A stretch of 5,489 nt of DNA from the NCBI GenBank assembly GCA_019420265.1, contig JAHZHM010000156.1:1-5489 (forward strand), in the 5' to 3' direction. The stretch comes from Clostridiales bacterium. Its GTDB lineage: Bacteria > Bacillota > Clostridia > Christensenellales > Christensenellaceae. The translations under genes were made by a program, and so were the position numbers. Below, one piece after another: positions 1 through 5,206 of this stretch. The notes beneath the pieces are model-generated. The model made no database searches, was not told the origin of the DNA, and worked only from the letters and a program-made list of their open reading frames with translations. Each line of letters starts with the position of its first letter. Position 1 is the first letter of the stretch.

Positions 1-624
1 GATATAGACGTCTATTCGGTTGCCGCGCTCATCCAGCATTTCATACTCTTCGCCTATGGGCAAAACTTCCACATAATGCACCATGGGATCGCGCATACAC
101 ACAAAATAGCGCAGCAGCTTGATAAACTCCTTTTGCTCGTTTTGAGCCGTATATTGCTCCACGCACTGCTGCATAGTCCGCTGCCACTGCGCGGTGCAGT
201 CCTTCATGCGGAAGCGCAAAATGCCATCCAGCGCCAGCCTCCCATCGCATTCCAATAGGCAAACGAGAACCCGGCTGGCAACATCCTTTTTCTTCTGCTC
301 CAACTTTTCCTTGCCGCCGCCATACCAGAGCTGGCGCACTGTGCTCACTAAAATTTCGCTCTTGCCCCGCTCAGAAAGATAGTCGTATTTTGTCTTCAGC
401 TCCGCCATGAGATAGCGAATCTGCAAATGCTCGATGATAATATCTGCCAGAATGTCCGCCAGCGCAAACAGCGCTTGCCGCCCGCAAATCTCTACCGGCA
501 GATAGCGGCCCCTCTGTTTGCCCAGCTGAATTTCTCCTGTGATTTTTCCCTGCATGGGCAGGCGTTTTTCCATGAGAGGGCGCAGCGCCACATCCATATT
601 CGATACACCAATGCTGTATTTCAA
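1..624 (-). CDS. ytxC: YtxC-family sporulation protein, N-terminal 208 residues (gene runs off left edge)
   Basis: The family is known from spore-forming Bacillota; its biochemical role is not established. The start is a TTG at 624-622, six bases after a near-perfect AAGGAGGG (638-631); no in-frame ATG with a comparable site exists. The visible protein begins MKYSIGVSNMD. It has a mixed N-terminal part (1-60) and a helical middle with a basic/acidic stretch around 105-118. The family-like C-terminal core includes ALDGILRFRMKD (131-142), where an [ED]GF-x-FR-[LM]-K-type motif is usual, then KLLRYFVCMRD (169-179) and a hydrophobic VHYVEVLPIG segment (182-191). The B. subtilis protein is about 280 residues, so roughly a quarter is missing beyond the window. 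In many Clostridia this gene sits next to thrS/infC, which would lie to the left, but that is not visible here. Family assignment comes from remembered motif pattern and is fairly secure; function is unknown. Confidence 0.8.
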   Translation of the reverse strand, partial: MKYSIGVSNMDVALRPLMEKRLPMQGKITGEIQLGKQRGRYLPVEICGRQALFALADILADIIIEHLQIRYLMAELKTKYDYLSERGKSEILVSTVRQLWYGGGKEKLEQKKKDVASRVLVCLLECDGRLALDGILRFRMKDCTAQWQRTMQQCVEQYTAQNEQKEFIKLLRYFVCMRDPMVHYVEVLPIGEEYEMLDERGNRIDVYI

Positions 625-630
625 AGGTTG

Positions 631-638
631 CCCTCCTT
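631..638 (-). promoter_or_regulatory. Strong ribosome binding site deciding the TTG start of ytxC
   Basis: On the minus strand AAGGAGGG lies six bases before the TTG at 624-622. This near-complete anti-16S match supports the non-ATG start; the only nearby ATG (644-642) is in another frame. Confidence 0.75.
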
Positions 639-678
639 GCTCATCCCTGCGCGTTTTGGATTTCTTTTTTGCATAATT

Positions 679-705
679 TAAAATATGCCGCCTGCCAGAA
701 AAGGT
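679..705 (-). promoter_or_regulatory. Candidate sigma-K-like promoter of ytxC
   Basis: On the minus strand AC (705-704, in the context AACC) is followed after 16 bases by CATATTTTA (687-679). This fits the published mother-cell sigma-K pattern AC-N16/17-CATANNNTA. The implied start near 672 would leave a leader of about 48 bases before the TTG codon. No good sigma-A promoter (TTGACA/TATAAT) was seen in the same stretch. The region is AT-rich, so a chance match is quite possible; the sporulation family of the downstream gene is the main reason to record it. Confidence 0.35.
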
Positions 706-819
706 TTCACGCATTTTATTATCTCAATCGCGCCCCGGGATATACAGCTTCCCTGCCATTTCCTTCGGCACACCTCTTTTAGATCCGCAGCGCGGTACAA
801 AATGACACTGCTTTTGTGT

Positions 820-865
820 AAAATTGCGGTTTTTTCCAATATTTCACCTAAAAAATATCAATTTT
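820..865. repeat. AT-rich imperfect inverted repeat upstream of the dam promoter
   Basis: Outer arms AAAATTG (820-826) and CAATTTT (859-865) are perfect 7-bp complements. Inner arms TTTTTT (830-835) and AAAAAA (850-855) continue the stem after a 3x3 internal mismatch, leaving a 14-base centre. The repeat ends four bases before the -35 box of the methyltransferase promoter, where an upstream activating or operator element would sit. AT-rich composition makes such pairing easy to get by chance. Confidence 0.35.
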
Positions 866-869
866 GCGA

Positions 870-898
870 CAGACAGATAGAAAAAGACATGCTATAAT
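870..898 (+). promoter_or_regulatory. Sigma-A promoter of the dam-like gene (extended -10)
   Basis: A perfect TATAAT (893-898) is preceded by TGc, an extended -10. CAGACA (870-875), matching four of six consensus -35 positions, sits exactly 17 bases upstream. Transcription should begin near 905, giving a leader of about 25 bases. The weak -35 is compensated by the extended -10. Confidence 0.7.
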
Positions 899-929
899 AT
901 CACTTAAATGACTTTGAGGCCTAATAGAG

Positions 930-1964
930 ATGATACATATTGACACCGCAGCGAGGCAGTGGGGCATCCCCGTCCAAAAGCTGTCTTTGCTCTGCGCACA
1001 ACAGAAAATTCCTGGTGCCATTTTGGCTGACGATACCTGGTTTCTCCCGGATACCGCACAGAAGCCTTTGTTTGCGCACCCTTTTCTCAAATGGGCCGGC
1101 GGCAAGAGCCGTTCTCTTGCGGAAATTGCCGCGCACTACCCCGCGCGTTTGGGCGGCGAGATTACGCGCTACGCAGAGCCATTCGTGGGCGGCGGCGCCG
1201 TTCTATTCCATGTCCTCTCGCACTATCATATCGAGCAGGCTTATCTCAGCGATACCAACCCCGATCTGATCAACGTCTATCGCGTGGTGCAGCGCCATGT
1301 GCAGCAGCTTATCCAGCGATTAGAGCAGTTTTCCGCGCAATATCTCCCCTTGGATGCGGCCGCGCGCAAGCTCTATTATTATGAGAAGCGCAATCAGTTT
1401 AACGCCGGCCCATTCTGTGCGCCAAACTCTCCGCCCGATCTGGAGCGTGCCGCGCTTTTCCTATTTCTAAATAAGACTTGCTATAATGGACTCTATCGCG
1501 TCAGTCGAGACGGGAAGTTCAACGTCCCCATCGGGCGCTACCGTGCGCCAGAAATTGTCAATGCGCCGCTCCTGCGCGCCGCTTCCGCTGTGCTGGAACA
1601 TGTGGAATTGGTCTGCGGCAGCTATGCACAATCTGCCGATTTCATCGATGCCAATACTTTCGTCTATCTGGATCCGCCCTATCGTCCGCTTTCGCCCACC
1701 TCCAGCTTTACCGCTTATACTCAGGATGCGTTCGACGATGATTCTCAGCGCGCTTTGGCCGATTTTTTCGCAGCCATGGCTGATCGCGGCGCAAGATTGC
1801 TGCTCAGCAATTCGGATCCCAAAAACAGCGATCCAAATGATACCTTCTTTGATGAGCTTTATGCCCCCTTCCATATCCATCGGCTGCGCGTGGGGCGCGC
1901 CATCAGCGCCAAGGGAAATGGGCGCGGGAAAGTCAGCGAACTGCTCATCTCGAATTACCCCTAA
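930..1964 (+). CDS. dam: Dam-family DNA adenine-N6 methyltransferase with N-terminal HTH-like domain
   Basis: Transfers a methyl group from S-adenosylmethionine to adenine N6 in DNA; D12/Dam class (alpha group). 344 residues. SAM-binding motif X FLKWAGGK is at 52-59 and motif I YAEPFVGGG at 81-89. NKTCYNGLYRV (181-191) and FNVPIGRY (197-204) resemble the Dam/DpnM subgroup, catalytic motif IV is DPPY (248-251), and the C-terminus has the usual SELLISNYP ending. Dam/DpnM relatives methylate GATC, so GATC is the likely but unproven target. Residues 1-46 precede the usual enzyme start and look like a small helix-turn-helix domain (AARQWGIP, then KIPGA, W37, P40, QKP), as in excisionase/MerR-like DNA-binding proteins. 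The ATG at 930 is fixed by an in-frame TGA at 915-917; the GAGG site (916-919) is modest and ten bases away. No restriction gene is adjacent in the window, so it is probably a solitary regulatory or protective enzyme. Base composition resembles its neighbours. Confidence 0.92.
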   Translation: MIHIDTAARQWGIPVQKLSLLCAQQKIPGAILADDTWFLPDTAQKPLFAHPFLKWAGGKSRSLAEIAAHYPARLGGEITRYAEPFVGGGAVLFHVLSHYHIEQAYLSDTNPDLINVYRVVQRHVQQLIQRLEQFSAQYLPLDAAARKLYYYEKRNQFNAGPFCAPNSPPDLERAALFLFLNKTCYNGLYRVSRDGKFNVPIGRYRAPEIVNAPLLRAASAVLEHVELVCGSYAQSADFIDANTFVYLDPPYRPLSPTSSFTAYTQDAFDDDSQRALADFFAAMADRGARLLLSNSDPKNSDPNDTFFDELYAPFHIHRLRVGRAISAKGNGRGKVSELLISNYP

Positions 1965-1967
1965 AAC

Positions 1968-2000
1968 AAAAGGAGGCCTCCCAAAGAAGCCTCCTTTTTT
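1968..2000 (+). terminator. Bidirectional intrinsic terminator between dam and the small-protein gene
   Basis: A 10-bp stem pairs AAAAGGAGGC (1968-1977) with GCCTCCTTTT (1989-1998) across an 11-base loop, followed by more T (to 2000). It begins three bases after the dam stop codon. Read on the minus strand, the same stem ends in TTTT followed by GTTTTA, so it can also end the leftward transporter cluster. The left arm and loop start form the perfect palindrome GGAGGCCTCC (1972-1981). Confidence 0.9.
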
Positions 2001-2035
2001 ATTTACTCTTGTCCTGCGCCAACTGCCCAGAGCAT

Positions 2036-2242
2036 TTAATTCTTCTTTTTTACCAAAAACCCAATGCCCATGCCTGCGCACATCCCCAGGCTGACGCCAA
2101 AGCTCATGCCGCTGGCGAGGTTATGCATCATCGCGCCAACGATGGCGCCTGCCGCCATCCCAAGGCACATGCCCAGCGCCATGCCCTGCATCATATAGTT
2201 CTGTTCCCTTTTCTGCCCCGAGCCTGGTTTATTTCCCTGCAT
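2036..2242 (-). CDS. Small membrane protein with two glycine zippers (68 aa)
   Basis: Function unknown. After a polar, basic N-terminus (1-16) come two hydrophobic segments, about 17-39 and 42-64, joined by a short HNLAS turn and closed by KKKN. Glycines fall at 20, 24, 28, 32, 36 and again at 45, 49, 53, 57, 61: two uninterrupted GxxxGxxxGxxxGxxxG runs exactly 25 residues apart, so each helix has one all-glycine face. The halves look like copies (LGMCLGMAAG and LGMCAGMGIG), each with one cysteine (26, 55). Methionine is very frequent (11 of 68). This pattern suits tightly packed, possibly oligomeric membrane helices. GGAGGAG (2254-2248) gives a good ribosome binding site five bases from the ATG. 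The gene starts 25 bp after the end of the MFS gene at 2268-3548, so co-transcription is likely. It might be an accessory subunit of the transporter, but similar glycine-zipper proteins occur alone, so this is only inference. Confidence 0.8.
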   Translation of the reverse strand: MQGNKPGSGQKREQNYMMQGMALGMCLGMAAGAIVGAMMHNLASGMSFGVSLGMCAGMGIGFLVKKKN

Positions 2243-2267
2243 CGCCGCTCCTCCAAAAGAATGCTCT

Positions 2268-3548
2268 TTATGCGCCCTCTGCCTGCTCTTCGGCTTGTTT
2301 CTGCGCCTGCTCTAATTGCAGCTGCTTATGCGTCGAGCGCACATGATCGGGCAGCGGAATTTTGAACACCTTTTTGCCCAGCACGAACGTCAGCATATAG
2401 AGCAAAAGCGCTCCCCCAATCATCAGGCCAGTAACCAAATAATAGCTGCGCACGCCCATCAAATCCACGATAAAGCCGCCCAGCAGGCTGCCCAGCATAT
2501 TCGCCAAATAGGCCATGGCATAGCTCATCAGATGCGCCGTGCTTTTGAGCTCATCCGGTGCCAAGGCAAAGATATATGCCGAGCCCAGGCCGACATCGAT
2601 GCCCGATGCGAGCCCTTGCAGCATCGTAACGATGATAAACAGCGCCGCACCCTGAATGCAGGAATAGGAAAGGAACATGATGACATACATCGAGCCCTGA
2701 ATCAGAATGAAAACGGGCAGCGCAATGCGCCGTCTCAGCTTCACCGCTGTATATAAAATGGGCAGCTCCAGCAGGGAGCGGATGGAATAGAGCATGCCCA
2801 AGCGGTTGGTATCCATGCCGATCTCTTCCATCAGATAAGGCAAAAACGCTTCCGAGCCGCAATACATGATGACGGTAAAGAGCATATACGACATCAGATA
2901 ATAATTTTTGAAAATCCTGCCCAGCTGCAAATCCTTGAGCGAACTGCTCTGCTTCTGCCCTTTATCCAGCGTCTCCTCGCCCACAAACAGCGCCATGACA
3001 AAAACCAGCAGCACCAGCCCCGAATAGATATAGAACGTCGCCGGCACGCCGACAAATGGCATGATCGCCGTCAAAACCAGCCCCAGCGCCACATACCCTA
3101 TCGTCCCCCACAGGCGGATGCGCCCGTAGTTCGCGCCAAATTTATTGGAGAACTGCAAAACCCAGTTATCCGTCAGCCCGCCGATGGGCATGCGCACAAA
3201 GGCCGAGAGCGGAATCGTCAGAATTGCCAGAGAATATCCCTTGATTTTCAGCGGAACCGTTGCCGGAATAAACGGCCAGATGATGGCCGCCGCCAGCAGG
3301 CAGATCAGATAGACCTTGCGCACCGACCTGATCTTATCGCTGATGACGCCCCAAAAGAGCGTCGCGCAGATGCTCACCAGGCTGTTGAGCGAATAGATGA
3401 TGCCGATTTGCGCGCTCTCCATGCCCGTGCTCTGCAAATAGACAGAAAGATACCCCATCGCCGCCAGATAGACGGATGCGCCGATAAATTCGATCGCGGA
3501 GAACCGCAAGCAGTATTCTTTTTTAGATTTTAGCTTCTTTTCTGCCAT
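2268..3548 (-). CDS. MFS transporter, MFS_1-like/PPP-type, paralogue A (426 aa)
   Basis: Integral membrane carrier of the major facilitator superfamily, about 12 membrane helices; substrate not predictable. Helix 1 begins in the FSAIEFIG region (16-23). The loop 2-3 signature WGVISDKIRSVRK (66-78) corresponds to MFS motif A. Helix 4 carries R119 and D127, and YGRIRLWGTIGY (141-152) leads into helix 5, a pattern seen in LacY/PPP-like and nucleoside-symporter-like families. The second half has PYLMEEIG (237-244) and ALAPDELKSTA (328-338). The tail after the last helix is hydrophilic and rich in Q, E and A (about 400-426), suggesting a cytoplasmic coil. I place the start at the ATG at 3548, preceded by AAAGGAG; the open frame extends to a TTG at 3581 that lacks a ribosome binding site. 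It lies 111 bp downstream of the paralogue at 3660-4901, with a hairpin between them, and 25 bp before the small glycine-zipper gene. No promoter of its own was seen. Confidence 0.9.
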   Translation of the reverse strand: MAEKKLKSKKEYCLRFSAIEFIGASVYLAAMGYLSVYLQSTGMESAQIGIIYSLNSLVSICATLFWGVISDKIRSVRKVYLICLLAAAIIWPFIPATVPLKIKGYSLAILTIPLSAFVRMPIGGLTDNWVLQFSNKFGANYGRIRLWGTIGYVALGLVLTAIMPFVGVPATFYIYSGLVLLVFVMALFVGEETLDKGQKQSSSLKDLQLGRIFKNYYLMSYMLFTVIMYCGSEAFLPYLMEEIGMDTNRLGMLYSIRSLLELPILYTAVKLRRRIALPVFILIQGSMYVIMFLSYSCIQGAALFIIVTMLQGLASGIDVGLGSAYIFALAPDELKSTAHLMSYAMAYLANMLGSLLGGFIVDLMGVRSYYLVTGLMIGGALLLYMLTFVLGKKVFKIPLPDHVRSTHKQLQLEQAQKQAEEQAEGA

Positions 3549-3591
3549 GAAGCTCCTTTCACCTTTCAAACACCAGGCCAAATGAGCCCGT

Positions 3592-3634
3592 AAAAAAGCG
3601 GCGTTGCCTTTGCCATCGGCATATCCCCCGCCGC
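3592..3634 (-). terminator. Intercistronic hairpin with U-tract between the two MFS genes
   Basis: On the minus strand GCGGCG (3634-3629) pairs with CGCCGC (3603-3598) and is followed at once by six T (3597-3592). The 25-base loop can form an inner hairpin, TGCC-GAT-GGCA. The stem is only 6 bp with a long loop, so it may be a leaky terminator or processing site, not a full stop. It lies 26 bp after the upstream transporter's stop codon. Confidence 0.6.
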
Positions 3635-3659
3635 CTCATTCTTTCTCTTTGCCAGCGCC

Positions 3660-4901
3660 TTATCTGCGCCCTGTTTTGCCCACGCTCTCCGGCAGCTGAA
3701 CCCCAAAATGCTTTCTGCCAATCGGGAAGCTGGCCGCAAAAAACAACGTCGTTACCAGCCCGATGATGCCCATGGCGATATAGTAGGTGCGAATCCCGCT
3801 ATACTGCACGATATAGCCGCCCACGAAATTGGCCAAAAAGCCGGAAAGCGCCCACATCGCGTTGCCCAGCATGACCGCCGTGCTCTTGAGCTCATCCGGT
3901 GCCAGGGCATAGACATAGTTATTCGCGCACCCAATTTCAATGCCGCTGGACATGCCCTGAATGCACATGACAAGGATGAATAAGAGTTTGCTCTTGATCA
4001 CAGTGAGCGAGAAATAGATCATCATATAGCACGCACATTGGAACGTGAGCAGCGTGGGCAGCGAAAATTTCGCGCGGAATTTATGGAAGCCCAGCAAAAT
4101 CGGGATCTCCATCGCCGAACGCACGGCCATAATAATGCCGACGAGCTTGGGCGTAATGCCAATCTCCTCCATCAGATAGGGCAAAAAAGTATCGCCGGAA
4201 TTGAGGGGAATGCAGTATAGAACCAGATAGATGAAATAGGTTACCAAGCTGTAATTCTTAAACAGCTTGCCAAAGTGCATATCCCGCAGGGAAATCTGCT
4301 CTGCCTTGGCCTCGGCACCCCGCCGATCTTCATTTTTCATCATAAGGCAGACGATAATTGCCGCCGCCAGCATCATGGTATGCACATAAAATGCCCAGTT
4401 AACGCCGAATTTCGCCGTCAGCCAGCTCAAAAAGACGCCCGTGGCCGAATAGCCGATTGTGCCGAACATGCGCATGGTATTGAAATTTAATCTGTGCTCG
4501 TTGGCGCTGCGCACCGTCCAGCTATCCACCAGCGAGGACATGGGCGCGCGGAAAAAGTTGGTAACGGGCAGCAGAACAGACATCACCGGCATGCCCCATA
4601 AAAACCACTGGCTGCTGGCCGGGACAAAAAACCAAAGCACCATGGCCACGCTCATGCAGATGAGCAGCGTTTTGCGCATGGACTGCATTTTATCGCTGAC
4701 GATGCCCCAAAAAGGCGAGGCCACCATGCCGACCACAGAGTTAATCGCCGTCACCATGCCAACCTGCGCGGCGTCCAGCCCAACTTCCTGCAAAAAGACC
4801 GTCAGATATCCCAGCGCGGCGATGGATGTGCCGTATCCGATAAACTCCATGAAAGAGAGCGTAAAAAGATATGGATGTTTACTCTTTAAGCGCGAAAGCA
4901 T
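3660..4901 (-). CDS. MFS transporter, MFS_1-like/PPP-type, paralogue B (413 aa)
   Basis: Second twelve-helix major facilitator carrier, clearly homologous to its neighbour throughout; substrate unknown. Shared landmarks are FMEFIG (17-22), GYLTVFLQ (31-38), motif A WGIVSDKMQSMRK (65-77), helix-4 R118 and D126, YLMEEIG (242-248) and ALAPDELKSTA (332-342). It differs where paralogue A has YGRIRLWGTIGY: here the segment is FNTMRMFGTIGY (140-151), losing the aromatic-Gly-Arg start, which hints at a different substrate or coupling. It also lacks the long Q/E-rich tail, ending PESVGKTGRR. The start chosen is the ATG at 4901, five bases after AAAGGAG (4913-4907). The frame stays open upstream to 5087, but that stretch would cross the promoter at 4965-4993 and has no ribosome binding site, so it is leader DNA. 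It is the first gene of the probable transporter cluster. Confidence 0.92.
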   Translation of the reverse strand: MLSRLKSKHPYLFTLSFMEFIGYGTSIAALGYLTVFLQEVGLDAAQVGMVTAINSVVGMVASPFWGIVSDKMQSMRKTLLICMSVAMVLWFFVPASSQWFLWGMPVMSVLLPVTNFFRAPMSSLVDSWTVRSANEHRLNFNTMRMFGTIGYSATGVFLSWLTAKFGVNWAFYVHTMMLAAAIIVCLMMKNEDRRGAEAKAEQISLRDMHFGKLFKNYSLVTYFIYLVLYCIPLNSGDTFLPYLMEEIGITPKLVGIIMAVRSAMEIPILLGFHKFRAKFSLPTLLTFQCACYMMIYFSLTVIKSKLLFILVMCIQGMSSGIEIGCANNYVYALAPDELKSTAVMLGNAMWALSGFLANFVGGYIVQYSGIRTYYIAMGIIGLVTTLFFAASFPIGRKHFGVQLPESVGKTGRR

Positions 4902-4964
4902 AAAGACTCCTTTTCCACAAAAAATTCGAGCGTATTCTCCTGTCATGGGATAACGTCTATTTCT

Positions 4965-4993
4965 ATGATATTCCTCCATCCCCCTTTCGTCAA
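4965..4993 (-). promoter_or_regulatory. Sigma-A promoter of the transporter cluster
   Basis: On the minus strand TTGACG (4993-4988) and TATCAT (4970-4965) are separated by exactly 17 bases, each one mismatch from consensus. Transcription should start near 4958, leaving a leader of about 57 bases before the ATG at 4901. This is the clearest promoter in the window. Confidence 0.8.
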
Positions 4994-4999
4994 GGGATG
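4977..4999. promoter_or_regulatory. Candidate operator: inverted repeat overlapping the -35 box
   Basis: Arms CATCCC (4977-4982) and GGGATG (4994-4999) are perfect 6-bp complements spaced by 11 bases, 23 bp in all. Pairing can be extended to CATCC-CTT/AAG-GGATG if two extra bases are bulged. The repeat covers the whole -35 hexamer and part of the spacer, where a repressor would block RNA polymerase. No regulator is identified, and a chance 6-bp pair is possible. Confidence 0.4.
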
Positions 5000-5163
5000 C
5001 ACTCCTCGTTTTAATCGTGCTTTTTTGGTTTTTCAAAGCGTTTTTGGCTCTAAATCGCCTAAAACATCGGTAAAGTTCCCCAAACAAAAAAATTTTTGCT
5101 TTTTCACTTGTTTCCTATTGTTTTCTCCCTCATCTTGCCTTCGGCTTCTTGCGCGCCCGATAT

Positions 5164-5193
5164 AAAAAAGCGGCAGCGAGAATCCCGCTGCCG
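5164..5193 (-). terminator. Intrinsic terminator of the right-edge gene
   Basis: On the minus strand CGGCAGCG (5193-5186) pairs with CGCTGCCG (5178-5171) over a 7-base loop. After one C (5170) comes a run of six T (5169-5164). The 8-bp GC-rich stem lies 13 bp after the stop codon of the partial gene. It insulates the transporter promoter from that gene. Confidence 0.92.
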
Positions 5194-5206
5194 TCTGTAT
5201 TTTCCC

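Larger units (their letters stand above)
625..929. other. Divergent intergenic region between ytxC and the dam-like gene
   Basis: This 305-bp stretch separates two divergently transcribed genes and is more AT-rich than its flanks, especially at 661-685 and 811-900. It holds the ytxC ribosome binding site and a sigma-K-like motif on the left. On the right are an AT-rich imperfect inverted repeat (820-865) and a sigma-A promoter (870-898) for the methyltransferase. A short open frame at 685-897 has no ribosome binding site and no recognisable domain, so I do not call a gene. One GATC site (782-785) lies in it. Confidence 0.7.
4902..5206. other. Upstream region of the transporter cluster
   Basis: This 305-bp gap holds the ribosome binding site and promoter of the transporter cluster and an inverted repeat over the -35 box (4977-4999). 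It also has an A/T-tract (5086-5099) centred on AAAAATTTTT and the terminator of the next gene (5164-5193). It is AT-rich compared with the coding regions. I see no credible gene: the open frame to 5087 is the untranslated extension of paralogue B. Confidence 0.7.

Noticed and set aside
685..897. 70-codon open frame in the ytxC-dam intergenic region
   Set aside because: No ribosome binding site, no recognisable domain, and it overlaps the dam promoter elements and the inverted repeat.
1479..1487. TGCTATAAT inside the dam gene, identical to its promoter's extended -10
   Set aside because: It encodes the conserved residues CYN of the NKTCYNGLYRV motif and lacks a suitable -35; taken as coincidence.
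1263..1833. Seven GATC sites within the dam gene, some in close pairs (1263/1268, 1815/1830)
   Set aside because: Only modestly above chance expectation for 1 kb, and GATC sites are spread through the other genes too; none lies in the dam promoter.
1467..2094. Long open frames overlapping the dam gene on both strands (1467-2081 minus, 1486-2094 plus)
   Set aside because: They overlap the well-supported methyltransferase, carry no domain, and have low-complexity or unlikely composition; they are by-products of GC-rich coding DNA.
3549..3581. Extension of MFS paralogue A to a TTG start at 3581
   Set aside because: The ATG at 3548 has a good ribosome binding site that the extension would translate through; the TTG has none.
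3559..3639. 26-codon Arg-rich open frame (MRRRGICRW...) before MFS paralogue A, spanning the hairpin
   Set aside because: It resembles an attenuator leader peptide in position, but has no convincing ribosome binding site and no codon run of one amino acid other than Arg; too weak to call.
4459..4953. 164-codon open frame antisense to MFS paralogue B
   Set aside because: It lies opposite a clearly coding transporter and its promoter, with no ribosome binding site and no protein-like pattern.
4902..5087. Extension of MFS paralogue B by 62 residues to a TTG start at 5087
   Set aside because: It would cross the best promoter in the window and add a basic, non-MFS-like stretch; the ATG at 4901 has a strong ribosome binding site and gives a normal family length.
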